Assembly: GCF_019972155.1 (NCBI RefSeq)
Contig: NZ_BOVL01000057.1
Coordinates: forward strand, 40,801 to 104,800
From: Bradyrhizobium sp. RD5-C2
Lineage (GTDB): Bacteria > Pseudomonadota > Alphaproteobacteria > Rhizobiales > Xanthobacteraceae
Direction of reading: 5' to 3'
Length of the DNA stretch: 64,000 nucleotides
Position numbers and translations under genes: made by a program. The first letter of the stretch is position 1; each line of letters opens with the position of its first letter. A model generated the notes under the pieces. The model was not told the origin of the DNA, ran no database searches, and saw nothing but the letters and a program-made list of their open reading frames with translations. Positions 8,162 through 16,774 of the stretch are shown here, one piece after another.

Positions 8162-9121
8162 CTAGCCGGCGTAGCCGAGCGTCTGCGACGGGTACTCTCC
8201 GAACATCGCGCGGTAGTATTGCGAGAAGCGCCCGAGCTCGATGAAGCCCTGTTCGATCGCGACCTTGGAAACGGTGGTCTGCTCCGGCGTGCTTTCGCGC
8301 AGGATCGAACGGATCATGCAGAGCCGCTTGTAGCGCAGGAACGTCACCGGGCCGACGCCGAACACCTCGTGGAAGGCGCGGTGCAGGCTGCGTCGCGACA
8401 GCCGAAGCTCGGTGCAGATTTCCGAGACATGGACCGGGCGGGCGCCCGCGGCGTGCAGATAGTCCTCGACGTGGCGCACCAGCCTCATCGCCGACGGCAG
8501 ATAGCTGGTTCCGTCTGACGGCAGCGATGTGATGGCCGTCGGCCTGACGCATTCGATGATCGCGCGCTTCCAGAACTCGGACGAGGAGTCCGACAGCGCG
8601 TCCGGATACCGGGCGAGATGCGCGACGATCTGCGGCAGTCTGGCCGCCCCGGCCATGCCGAGCGCGGGGTCGGCGCGAAAGTGGTTCTTTGCCTGCCAGG
8701 TTTCGGCATCGGCGAGCCGCGGCTCGCCGCCGAATATGTCGGGCAGATCGGCCATGTCGAAGCGAATGGCTGCATAGGACGAGGCCTTGTGAAAGACGCC
8801 GTCATGCTCGACCGACGGTGGGATCACCAGTACGTCGGCCGGCTGCATGTCGAATGCCCAATGCGTGACGCGATCCGTGGCGTTCAGCAGCATTCCGATG
8901 ATCAGCTTGTTGTCGGCCGAAGTACGCTGGGTGCGGACCCCGACATTGAATGCGCCGATGCTGAGCGAAAAATCGCCGATCCCGACATGGGACAACGTTC
9001 CGCGCAGCTTGCCGCGCTCAAGCTGCATGACCTCGACATGCGAGCCTTTGACGGCGTCGTGGAGCCCCTCGAAGCCGTCAAGCTCGCCGCTGTGAACCGT
9101 CAGGTGCTGGCCCATATCCAT
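8162..9121 (-). CDS. AraC-family transcriptional regulator
   Basis: About 319 residues. The C-terminal 100 residues form a two-helix-turn-helix AraC domain: VSEICTELRLSRRSLHRAF for the first helix-turn-helix and VAIEQGFIELGRFSQYYRAMFGEYPS for the second, with the conserved GF-x-x-x-x-RFS-x-x-YR-x-x-FG-x-x-PS pattern. The N-terminal ~200 residues resemble the AraC-binding-like cupin domain of aromatic and amine regulators. The start is ambiguous between ATG at 9121 and 9115; a longer reading to 9256 is open but unlike the family. It could control a gene near or far; nothing in its immediate surroundings is an obvious target. Confidence 0.85.
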   Translation of the reverse strand: MDMGQHLTVHSGELDGFEGLHDAVKGSHVEVMQLERGKLRGTLSHVGIGDFSLSIGAFNVGVRTQRTSADNKLIIGMLLNATDRVTHWAFDMQPADVLVIPPSVEHDGVFHKASSYAAIRFDMADLPDIFGGEPRLADAETWQAKNHFRADPALGMAGAARLPQIVAHLARYPDALSDSSSEFWKRAIIECVRPTAITSLPSDGTSYLPSAMRLVRHVEDYLHAAGARPVHVSEICTELRLSRRSLHRAFHEVFGVGPVTFLRYKRLCMIRSILRESTPEQTTVSKVAIEQGFIELGRFSQYYRAMFGEYPSQTLGYAG

Positions 9122-9340
9122 GCGTCCCACGGCGGAATCGTGGGCGGGATTTTTGCCGGTTTTGCTCGGGAAGGCAACGTGGACGACGGCACGGAATTGA
9201 TGGGTAGGGACGTCGTTTTGCCAGGACCGCGCGCCCTGGGGACAAGATTGGCACAAAGTGCATATCGCCCCCGCCGCATGGCGGGCAATCGGTTGATCTT
9301 AAAGCAAATTGCGCAGCCGCCAGGCGCTCTGCGCCGGTCG

Positions 9341-9622
9341 CTAGGCCGCCATCAGGTGCTCAAGCGCAACAGCCTGCTCGCGGGTCTGGAATGCGATGGC
9401 GGTGTGCGTGAAACCCGACGAGGCCTGGGTCTGCGCGATGTGGTTGAGAACTTCGGTGCCCTTGACCACGTGAAGGTCCATTCCGGGGCCGGCCGGGAAA
9501 ATGCCGAGGACGACATCGTAGGCCTCGACGATGGCCTTCAGGGCGCTGCCCTTGTCTTCCGAGGCATCGATAAAGATACGAACATCCGCGGCGATACTAC
9601 GAAGTTCGTCAAAGTCGATCAC
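9341..9622 (-). CDS. Small conserved-looking hypothetical protein
   Basis: A 93-residue acidic protein with balanced alpha/beta composition (FDELRSIAADVRIFIDAS, then YDVVLGIFPAGPGMDLHVVKG). The GTG start at 9622 is preceded by AGGAG at a 7-8 base gap, which supports real translation. No signal peptide, membrane segment or cysteine. I do not recognise the family. It stands alone between the AraC gene and the MarR-headed operon end, on the same strand as both. Confidence 0.6.
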   Translation of the reverse strand: MIDFDELRSIAADVRIFIDASEDKGSALKAIVEAYDVVLGIFPAGPGMDLHVVKGTEVLNHIAQTQASSGFTHTAIAFQTREQAVALEHLMAA

Positions 9623-9768
9623 TGGAAGTCTCCTATACGCAACTCACTGATCGACCTTAGCTACAACTTGCTTACTGAAACATAAATTACGCCCGGTTCC
9701 TTCGTGCACTCACCGCACCGTGACTCGTATTTCGATCTGCGCATCGCCGCCTTCGCGGCCCGCCGCTT

Positions 9769-10356
9769 TCAGCCGCCGCTCGGCGATCGCCGCTTCGCAA
9801 TGCGCTTGACCGGCGCATGGGCCGGCGCGGCATGTTCGGACGGATCGGCCATGTGAGGAATGCGGTGCTCGATGTGATCAACGACACGGAAGAAGGTGTC
9901 CAGCGTTCTGGCATCGAGGCCGGCCGTGAGGTTGCTGTGTCGGCGCAGGATTTCATCGAGGCTGCGGTCGAGCAGCGCCACGCCCTGCGCCGTCAGGCGG
10001 ATCTCGCTCCGGTTCCGGGCGCTGCCTCGGACCGGGGTCAGCTCGATCAGCCCCTTATTCTTCAGCGACGTCGTCTCGCGGCTGACGACGGCCTTGTCGA
10101 GCTGCGCGTTGGTCCAGATGTCGTAGGCGCTGGCGGGCTCATGCTCCCTGAGAAAGGACAGCACCCGCCATTCCGCGAGCGAGACGCCGTAGGCTTGCGG
10201 GAAGAACGCATTGGCATTCGCGCGCAACTTCGCGACCAGGCTCGACAGCACCGTCGGCACATAGCGTTCGAAATCGATCACCAGCTCCGAACGTGCGTCC
10301 TCCTGCGGGGCGCGGCGCGCGTCAGCGACTTTGGTACGAGCAGTCCGGCTTTTCAT
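9769..10356 (-). CDS. MarR-family transcriptional regulator
   Basis: 195 residues with a winged-helix MarR core at about 40-165: GVSLAEWRVLSFLREHEPA, the recognition helix region DKAVVSRETTSLKNKGLI, and the wing GSARNRSEIRLTAQG. The C-terminus is a basic tail (KRIAKRRSPSGG). Its ATG overlaps the stop of the MFS gene (ATGA), making it the last gene of the dioxygenase operon. I infer that it represses this operon and is relieved by an aromatic ligand. The perfect palindrome at 14012-14031 in the operon leader is the obvious operator candidate. Confidence 0.88.
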   Translation of the reverse strand: MKSRTARTKVADARRAPQEDARSELVIDFERYVPTVLSSLVAKLRANANAFFPQAYGVSLAEWRVLSFLREHEPASAYDIWTNAQLDKAVVSRETTSLKNKGLIELTPVRGSARNRSEIRLTAQGVALLDRSLDEILRRHSNLTAGLDARTLDTFFRVVDHIEHRIPHMADPSEHAAPAHAPVKRIAKRRSPSGG

Positions 10357-11666
10357 TCTTTCACGAGTTGTGTGCGCGCGATCAAGACCAGGACCGCCGC
10401 GACGAGGAGAACGCCTGATACCACGAGGAAGCCGGTAGTGAAGCTGCCGGAGGCATCCTTGGCGCGTCCGATCACGATCGGGATCGTCGCACCTCCGATG
10501 CTGCCGATGGTACTGACCAGGCCGATCGCTCCCGGCGCGCTCTGCCGCGACATGTAGGACTGCGGAATGGTCCAGAACACGGCCTGCGTACCATAGACGC
10601 CGACATTGGCAACCATGAATCCGACGATGATCCAGACCGGCGATGTCGAAAAGGCTGCTATCGCGAAGCCCGCTGCCGCGATCACGAAGGTCGCCGCGGC
10701 ATAGTAGAAGCGTTCACCGACGTGGTCCGAGTGCCGCGACAGTGCAATCATGCCGATCAGGCCGGCGATCGGCGGGATCGCGGTCACGAAGCCGACCTGC
10801 GAATTCGGCAGGCCGAACGATTTAATGATCTGGGGCAGCCAGGGAAACAGCGAAGCCAGCCCGCAGAACAGCCCGAAATTGCACAGGCCGAACAGCAGCA
10901 CCATCGGCTTGGTGATGGTCCTGAGCACGCCCTCGGCATGCACCACCCCGGTCGCCTTGGCGTCGCGCTCCAGCGCACCGGTCAGCCAGTTGCGCTGCGC
11001 CGTCGACAGCCACGTCGCCTGCTGCGGGCGGTCGGTCAGGTAGAAGATGCCGACGATCCCCAGGATGATGGGCGGCACGCCTTCGAGGATGAACAGCCAT
11101 TTCCAGCCCGAAATCCCGAACGTTCCGTTCAGTTCGAGGATGACGCCGGAGATCAGCGAGGCGAAGATATAGGAGATCGGCACCGCATAGTTGAACATCG
11201 CATTGTAGCGGGCGCGGTAGCTGAACGGAAACCAGAGGCTCAGCAGCAGCATGACGCCGGGAAACAGGCCGGACTCGGCAAAGCCGAGGAAGCCGCGGAA
11301 TGCATAGAGGCTGAGCGGGCCTTGCGTGAAGGCCATCAGCACCGTGGCAATGCCCCACAGGATCGCGATCCGCGTCAGCGTGACGCGGGCGCCGTACCTG
11401 GCGAGGATCAGATTGCTTGGGATCTCGAAGATCGAATAGGTAAAATACATGATGCCGACCGCGATGCCGAACATCTCGGCATTGAGCCCGAGCTCCTTGT
11501 TCATCTGCAGCGCGGCAAAGGAGATATTGCCGCGGTCGAGAATGGCGAGAAAATACATCGCCATCACGAACCACATCAGGCGCAGCGCGACCTTGCGGAT
11601 GGTGGTGCGTTCGATCTCCGGATCGGCGGTCACACTCACCGCCTTGTCCATCACGACTTCGGTCAT
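10353..11666 (-). CDS. MFS transporter, anion:cation symporter type
   Basis: 437 residues with about 12 hydrophobic segments. It begins with a hydrophilic N-terminus and then LMWFVMAMYFLAILDRGNISFAA; the DRGN motif in the first helix is typical of the ACS group that includes phthalate, tartrate and 4-hydroxyphenylacetate carriers. The ATG at 11666 is chosen over an open upstream extension because a GGGGGAAG site precedes it. It lies between the Rieske ferredoxin and the MarR gene, so it most likely imports the aromatic carboxylate attacked by the dioxygenase. Confidence 0.88.
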   Translation of the reverse strand: MTEVVMDKAVSVTADPEIERTTIRKVALRLMWFVMAMYFLAILDRGNISFAALQMNKELGLNAEMFGIAVGIMYFTYSIFEIPSNLILARYGARVTLTRIAILWGIATVLMAFTQGPLSLYAFRGFLGFAESGLFPGVMLLLSLWFPFSYRARYNAMFNYAVPISYIFASLISGVILELNGTFGISGWKWLFILEGVPPIILGIVGIFYLTDRPQQATWLSTAQRNWLTGALERDAKATGVVHAEGVLRTITKPMVLLFGLCNFGLFCGLASLFPWLPQIIKSFGLPNSQVGFVTAIPPIAGLIGMIALSRHSDHVGERFYYAAATFVIAAAGFAIAAFSTSPVWIIVGFMVANVGVYGTQAVFWTIPQSYMSRQSAPGAIGLVSTIGSIGGATIPIVIGRAKDASGSFTTGFLVVSGVLLVAAVLVLIARTQLVKE

Positions 11667-11703
11667 CCCGGCTTCCCCCGATTCTTGATTTTTGATGGTG
11701 GCC

Positions 11704-12027
11704 TTATTCGGACACGCAGACTTCCAGCCGTTCGCCCGCCACGCGCACGGCATAGGTCCGGATATCGATCTCCACCGGACTGGTCAGCGCCTCGCCGGTC
11801 CTGATGTCGAAACGGCCCATATGCAGCGGGCACTCGATCTCGCATCCGTCCAGCATGCCGTCCGACAGCAGCGCCTCCGCATGGGTGCAGATATTGCTCG
11901 TGGCGTAGTACTCATTGCCGACGCGATAGAGCGCGATGTAGTGGCCGGCGATCTCGATGCCGTAGGGCTCGCCTTCGTTCAATGCGCCGAGCGTGGCAGC
12001 TTCGTGCCAGATTCCTTGATCCGTCAT
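11704..12027 (-). CDS. Rieske [2Fe-2S] ferredoxin of a ring-hydroxylating dioxygenase
   Basis: A 107-residue single-domain Rieske protein. The cluster ligands are in CTHAEALL and CPLHMGRFD (Cys-x-His, 16 residues, Cys-x-x-His). It carries electrons from a reductase to the terminal oxygenase encoded just upstream. The ATG at 12027 has GAGAAG in front; an earlier ATG four codons upstream is possible. It is separated by 8 bases from the beta subunit gene. The partner reductase is not encoded in this operon. Confidence 0.9.
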   Translation of the reverse strand: MTDQGIWHEAATLGALNEGEPYGIEIAGHYIALYRVGNEYYATSNICTHAEALLSDGMLDGCEIECPLHMGRFDIRTGEALTSPVEIDIRTYAVRVAGERLEVCVSE

Positions 12028-12035
12028 GTGTCTTC

Positions 12036-12551
12036 TCAAATGCTGTAGAAATCGAGCACGGTCGGAACGCGGTCATTGACCAGCGTGATGACCTTGCGCG
12101 CGATCTTCCAGGTCTCGCCTTCGCGCCTCAGCGTGTGCTGATAGCGCCCATGGCGCAGATGCTCCTTGGCGACACGCGGGTCGTAGACGTGCACCGAGAA
12201 CACCGAGTGACAGATGATCTCATCAGGTCCGCTCTCGGACGCCTCCAGGTTCGAGATCTGGTGCACGGTGCGCGGCAACGGCAGCGCGGTGATCGATTTG
12301 CGCGACTCGATGCGAGCGATCCGCTCTTCCAGTCCGCGCCGTGCATCGTGGTAGAGCAGCGAGACCTGCGTATCGGGATCACTGGTCGTGGTGTATTCGT
12401 CGAGCCATCCCGGCACCCAGTAGACGGCGTCCTCGCTGTACATCGCGACCCAATCGGTCCATTCGCCGGTGTCGAGCAGGCGGGCCTCGCGGAAGATGAC
12501 AGCGGCGGCGACCGCGTGAGCGTCGGCTTGTTCGATTGCGCTGCCAGCCAT
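12036..12551 (-). CDS. Ring-hydroxylating dioxygenase, beta subunit
   Basis: 171 residues with the NTF2-like fold of aromatic dioxygenase small subunits: AVIFREARLLDTGEWTDW near the start, DAVYWVPGW, and a C-terminal WKIARKVITLVNDRVPTVLDFY, the typical ending. The ATG at 12551 shares one base with the alpha subunit stop (TGATG), so translation is coupled. It stabilises the alpha3-beta3 terminal oxygenase. Length and ending are closest to beta subunits of benzoate- or anthranilate-type enzymes. Confidence 0.9.
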   Translation of the reverse strand: MAGSAIEQADAHAVAAAVIFREARLLDTGEWTDWVAMYSEDAVYWVPGWLDEYTTTSDPDTQVSLLYHDARRGLEERIARIESRKSITALPLPRTVHQISNLEASESGPDEIICHSVFSVHVYDPRVAKEHLRHGRYQHTLRREGETWKIARKVITLVNDRVPTVLDFYSI

Positions 12552-13924
12552 CACGCCGTCTCCCCCGCGGCGTGCTGCAACAGCCTGCGCCATTCACGAT
12601 AGCCGGGGTGGAAATTCGTCTCGCCGCCGAAGCTGGTGGGGCCGAACGACCATTCGGACGCCGTTATGCCGAGCTCGCGCGTATGCGCGCTTTCGCCATG
12701 GCCGACCTCCGCGACGCCGCGCAGATAGCCTTGCGTGGGCGCGGCTGATGTCGCGTCGTAGCCGGTCTGGCAGAATTCATACATCACGTTGTCGTCGGAG
12801 CTCGCGAGCCCCGAGGCGTTGAAGAAATCTTCGTAGTTGCGAATCCGAAGCGTGCGCGCCGCAGCGCTTTCGCCGACCGGAGCCAGACAGTGCGACACCA
12901 TCTCGGTCTTGTCCGGCGCCAGCGGCCGCCAGGTTCGTACCTGCGCCGACAGGATGTCGATCACCTGCAGGTTCGGAAAAATCGTGAGGTTGCGTTGCCG
13001 AAGCATCCACTTGGCGCGGGTGCTGCCGACGCGCTGCCGCACGGCATCGAGACGCGCCGGATCCATGCCGAGCGGACGGCCATAGAGTTGCGTCCGCTTG
13101 ATCGACCAGTTGACGGCATGGCCATAGTCGAAGCTGAAGCTGCCTTGTCCTTCCTGTTCGCCTTCCGGCTCCGCCGTGAATCCGGCGTCCGGTCCGGCGG
13201 TGGCGTTGCGCTTCTTCAGGATATCGACGTAGGAGCTGTGGGTGGTCGCGAAATGATAATAGTCGAGACCATTCTCGAACTGCAGTTTCCAGTTTGCATC
13301 AAACGTGTAGGAGCTGGCGCCCGGCACGAACTCGACTTCACCGCTGTCGCTCTGATCGATGAGGAGGTCGAGGAAGGCGCGGGTGTCGCCGAGAAAATCT
13401 TCCAGTTGTGGAACGTCGGCAGAGAGGCTTGCGAACAGGAATCCGCGATACGAGCCGAGCCGGGCGACCGGGAGCAGGTCGTGATTCTGGTTCGAGAAGG
13501 AGGGCGGATACTGCCCGCTCGCTTCCTCGGTCACCGAGATGTTGCGGCCGCTCGAGTCGTAGGCCCAGCCATGATAGCGGCAGACATGGAATTTCTGCCG
13601 GCCCTGTTTGAAGGGGCAGACGACCGTGCCGCGATGCCGGCAGGTGTTGAGGAAGGCGCCGACCTTGCCCTCGGCGCTCCGCATCACCAGAATCGGATGC
13701 CGGCCGATATGGGTGGTGACGAAGTCGTTGGGCCGGGTGACCTGGGATTCCAGGCCGATGAAATTCCACGTGGCCTCGAAAATATGCCTGAGCTCGGCGT
13801 CGAACACGTCGGGATCGCTGAAGATCCGGCGATCGATCTGGAAGATGCGTTCGCTCGGGCGGTCGTCAATCAGCCGGGAAATCTCCCGCAGCCGTGCCGC
13901 GTGGTTCTGCGAAGCAGCGTTCAT
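12551..13924 (-). CDS. Ring-hydroxylating dioxygenase, alpha subunit
   Basis: 457 residues. The Rieske domain has ligands Cys95, His97, Cys115 and His118 (CRHRGTVVC and CRYHGW). The catalytic domain has NWKLQFENGLDYYHFATTH, with Asp221 bridging between subunits and His224 and His229 as mononuclear-iron ligands. The pattern is closest to benzoate/halobenzoate-type oxygenases acting on aromatic carboxylates. The ATG at 13924 is preceded by GGAGG at 6 bases, so I trim 24 upstream residues. It is the first gene of alpha-beta-ferredoxin-MFS-marR. The exact substrate is not readable from sequence. Confidence 0.9.
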   Translation of the reverse strand: MNAASQNHAARLREISRLIDDRPSERIFQIDRRIFSDPDVFDAELRHIFEATWNFIGLESQVTRPNDFVTTHIGRHPILVMRSAEGKVGAFLNTCRHRGTVVCPFKQGRQKFHVCRYHGWAYDSSGRNISVTEEASGQYPPSFSNQNHDLLPVARLGSYRGFLFASLSADVPQLEDFLGDTRAFLDLLIDQSDSGEVEFVPGASSYTFDANWKLQFENGLDYYHFATTHSSYVDILKKRNATAGPDAGFTAEPEGEQEGQGSFSFDYGHAVNWSIKRTQLYGRPLGMDPARLDAVRQRVGSTRAKWMLRQRNLTIFPNLQVIDILSAQVRTWRPLAPDKTEMVSHCLAPVGESAAARTLRIRNYEDFFNASGLASSDDNVMYEFCQTGYDATSAAPTQGYLRGVAEVGHGESAHTRELGITASEWSFGPTSFGGETNFHPGYREWRRLLQHAAGETA

Positions 13925-14011
13925 CACGTCCTCCCTACGACTTGCCGCCGGCTGCAAGGCGCGTTCCACGGCGGGAACAGCCGGCTTGATCGCCAATCTT
14001 GGAATGACTCT

Positions 14012-14031
14012 ATAGTTGTCATGACAACTAT
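14012..14031. promoter_or_regulatory. Perfect 20-bp palindrome, probable MarR operator
   Basis: ATAGTTGTCATGACAACTAT is exactly its own reverse complement. It sits 88 bases upstream of the dioxygenase alpha start, where a promoter would be. An AT-rich perfect palindrome of about 20 bp is the classical binding site for a MarR dimer, and the last gene of the operon encodes one. The link to that regulator is inference. Confidence 0.7.
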
Positions 14032-14137
14032 GGTCAAGGCGATTGGTGGCCCGGAGCTGACGCGGTGAGACCGGGCCGTCGGGAACGGGTGGCGGGATGC
14101 CGCGAATGGAGCCCGCGCGTGCAGCGCGGAATCGTGC

Positions 14138-15034
14138 TCAGCTCTTGCGCGCCGGCGCGGTCAGGATAGTCCCGTCATCGATCAAAGCGCGGCAGATCTT
14201 CTTCAACGTTGCAATCGCTTCACGCGTTGCCCGGCTCACCGGCCGTCCGCGCGGCAATGCCAGGACGCGGTCGGCGCGCATCCACGGCAACAGCGCTGCC
14301 GCTAGCGTACCGGCAGCGACTTCCTGGTGAATGCCGGAGAACGGTAGCAATGCATAGCCGAGGCCCGATGCCACCATGCGCTTCATCGGCGTGCTGTTGT
14401 CGACCCGTACCGCGCAGAGCATGGTCGACGGGAACGGGTTGCGGCTGAGCGGGCCCACGGCGGATGGTAGGGCGTCGAATTCCTTGCGGGTCAGTCTGCC
14501 GCGCTTCAGCAACGGATCGCGCGCCGGTCCGATCAGGAACACCTGCTCGACCATGAGCAGTTCATAGTCGAGGTGATCGTTGGGGGGCGGCGTCGTCACG
14601 ATCGCCAGATCGAGCTCGCCCCGTAGCAGCCGTTCGGATGCGTTTTCCGTCAAGCCTTCACTGAGCTCGAGCCGCACGCGTGGAAATTGCTTCACGAATG
14701 TCTGGGCCAGCGGCGGGTAGAGGATATCGCCGAGGCTTGGCGGCGCGCCGATCCGCACCGTACCGCTCGGCTCGCGATTTTCCGTGCGCACCTCGGCCTT
14801 GATGTCGTCGATCGTGCCGAGCAGCCAGCGCCCGCGCGCCAGCAGCACCTTGCCGGATTCCGTAACCGAGACTCCGCGCGCGCCGCGTTCGAGCAGGGCG
14901 CCGCCCAATTCGTCTTCGAGCTCCTTGACGTGGCGGCTGAGCGCCGACTGGGCGACGTTCAGCGTGCTCGCTGCGGCGGCAAAGCCGCCACGCTCGGCGA
15001 CGGCAACGAAATAGCGGATTTGCCGCAGGTCCAT
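14138..15034 (-). CDS. LysR-family transcriptional regulator
   Basis: 298 residues. The N-terminal winged helix-turn-helix is typical: MDLRQIRYFVAVAERGGFAAAA, then LNVAQSALSRHVKELEDELG. A type 2 periplasmic-binding-like effector domain follows from about residue 90. It diverges from the flavin hydroxylase operon with a 109-base gap, the standard layout for a LysR activator and its target. The palindrome at 15045-15063 is the probable recognition site. Effector likely the aromatic substrate or product of the neighbouring operon (inference). Confidence 0.9.
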   Translation of the reverse strand: MDLRQIRYFVAVAERGGFAAAASTLNVAQSALSRHVKELEDELGGALLERGARGVSVTESGKVLLARGRWLLGTIDDIKAEVRTENREPSGTVRIGAPPSLGDILYPPLAQTFVKQFPRVRLELSEGLTENASERLLRGELDLAIVTTPPPNDHLDYELLMVEQVFLIGPARDPLLKRGRLTRKEFDALPSAVGPLSRNPFPSTMLCAVRVDNSTPMKRMVASGLGYALLPFSGIHQEVAAGTLAAALLPWMRADRVLALPRGRPVSRATREAIATLKKICRALIDDGTILTAPARKS

Positions 15035-15044
15035 GACGGGCGCT

Positions 15045-15063
15045 CCATCTCAATTCGAGATGG
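15045..15063. promoter_or_regulatory. LysR-type box (T-N11-A palindrome)
   Basis: CCATCTC-AATTC-GAGATGG has perfect 7-bp arms and contains ATC-N9-GAT, which is the T-N11-A signature of LysR recognition sites. It lies 11 bases before the lysR ATG and about 80 bases before the hydroxylase ATG. A direct repeat GATACCA (15063-15069 and 15090-15096) continues toward the hydroxylase and may belong to the activation site. Confidence 0.6.
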
Positions 15064-15143
15064 ATACCATATCAAACATATTCTTGTGAGATACCAAAAA
15101 GAGAGCAGTCTCTCCCCAACGATCAAACGGAGGAGAGACGAGC

Positions 15144-16763
15144 ATGGGCATCGCCACCGACGAGGCACGCCAGACGTCCGTATTCATCGCCGGCGGCGGG
15201 CCGGTCGGCCTTGCGATGTCGCTGCTGCTCGATCGCTTCGGCATCGACTGCGTCGTGTTCGAGAAGAGCCCGACGACGACGGATCATCCCAAGTCGCGCG
15301 GCTGCTGGGTCCGCACCATGGAGATCTTCCGGCAGTGGGGAATCGAGCAGGCGATCCGCGATCGCGGCCTGCAGGACAACTCCGATATGTTCGTGTTCCT
15401 CGATAGCATCGCGGGTCACGAGTTCGGCCGCACCCGTCCCGAGCCGAATGTCGGGCATACCCCTGCCTGGAAGAGCCTGGTCGCGCAGGACGCCGTCGAG
15501 GAGGAAATTCTGCGCGTGGTCGAGCAGTCAAAACACGCCACGGTCCTGTTCAATACGGCCTGTGAATCGTTCGAGGAGACCAACAACGGCGTCAACGTCA
15601 CGACACGTTGCGAAAAGTCCGGTGAGGTGACGCAGTGGACGGCGACCTACCTGATCGCCGCCGATGGCGCGGGCAGCCAGACGCGGCGCAGCGCGGGGAT
15701 CGAGATGGTCGGGCCCTCCACGCTGGCGGTGATGTCGAACGAGTATTGGCGGGCCGATCTGTCGCGGTTGCCGATCGCGCGTGAGGCCGCGGGCTTCATC
15801 ATCGTCCCGGACAGGGCCGATCTGCCGCGCGCCGGCATCCTGAACACCAACGGCCGCGATCGCTGGCTCACCGTGACGCAAATCGGCCTGACCAAGGACG
15901 ATCGCGAGCGGCCGTGGACCGACCAGGAGTTCATCGAGATCGCACGCGGCCATGTTGGCATCCCGGACCTCGACGTCACGCTTCTCAATCGTTCGATCTG
16001 GCGCGTCAGCATGCAGGTGGCCGAGACCTTTCGAAAGGGCCGGGTGTTTCTGGTCGGCGACTGCGCGCACCGCTTTCCACCCACCGGCGGCTTCGGCCTA
16101 AACTCCGGCGTTCAGGACGCGCATAATCTCGCCTGGAAGCTCGCCTTCGTGCTGAAGGGCCGTGCGGACGAAAAGCTGCTCGACAGCTATTCCAGCGAGC
16201 GCCGCCCGATCGCGCAATCCAATGCCAATTTCAGCTACGGCAATCGGCTGCGATTTGGGTTGACGGATGATGCCGTGCGATCGCGCAATCCGGACCGGAT
16301 CAGGTTCTGGATCAACGATATGGACAATCACCTGCACAGCATCGGGCAGAACCTCGGACACAATTACGAGGAGGGCGCTGTCATTCCCGATGGCACGGTC
16401 GCGAAGGCGCTGAACTCTCGCTACTACACGCCGTCCGACCGTCCCGGCGCGCGCTTTCCGCATATGTGGCTGGAGCCTTCGCGCAAGAAATCCACGCTCG
16501 ACTGGTTCGACAAGGAATTCACCGTCGTCACCGGTCCGCTCGGCAGCGAGTGGCTGGAGGCGGGGAAGCAGGTGTCGGAGAAGACCGGCCTGCCGCTCTC
16601 GCTCAAACAACTGCCGTCAGCCGACCCGGCAGACGGATTCCAGCTGGGTATGCGCGGCGCCGTGCTGGTGCGCCCCGATGGGCACGTGGCGTGGCGGATG
16701 CCGTGGGTGCCGTCGGATCCGGCGAAGGAATTGGCCGGCGCGCTTTCGACGTTGCTGCACTAG
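15144..16763 (+). CDS. FAD-dependent aromatic hydroxylase (class A flavin monooxygenase)
   Basis: 539 residues. The FAD ADP-binding motif AGGGPVGLAMS is near residue 15, the DG-type motif AADGAGSQTRR lies near 170, and the ribityl-binding GD motif VFLVGDCAHRFPPTGGFGLNSGVQDAHNLAWKLA near 295-328 is complete. The length and a C-terminal thioredoxin-like extension match the PheA/MhpA/TfdB branch that ortho-hydroxylates phenols and phenylpropanoids with NAD(P)H. The ATG at 15144 follows GGAGGAG. First gene of an operon with a hydrolase, an MFS carrier and an M24 protein, under the divergent LysR. Confidence 0.9.
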   Translation: MGIATDEARQTSVFIAGGGPVGLAMSLLLDRFGIDCVVFEKSPTTTDHPKSRGCWVRTMEIFRQWGIEQAIRDRGLQDNSDMFVFLDSIAGHEFGRTRPEPNVGHTPAWKSLVAQDAVEEEILRVVEQSKHATVLFNTACESFEETNNGVNVTTRCEKSGEVTQWTATYLIAADGAGSQTRRSAGIEMVGPSTLAVMSNEYWRADLSRLPIAREAAGFIIVPDRADLPRAGILNTNGRDRWLTVTQIGLTKDDRERPWTDQEFIEIARGHVGIPDLDVTLLNRSIWRVSMQVAETFRKGRVFLVGDCAHRFPPTGGFGLNSGVQDAHNLAWKLAFVLKGRADEKLLDSYSSERRPIAQSNANFSYGNRLRFGLTDDAVRSRNPDRIRFWINDMDNHLHSIGQNLGHNYEEGAVIPDGTVAKALNSRYYTPSDRPGARFPHMWLEPSRKKSTLDWFDKEFTVVTGPLGSEWLEAGKQVSEKTGLPLSLKQLPSADPADGFQLGMRGAVLVRPDGHVAWRMPWVPSDPAKELAGALSTLLH

Positions 16764-16774
16764 CGGAGGCTCCC

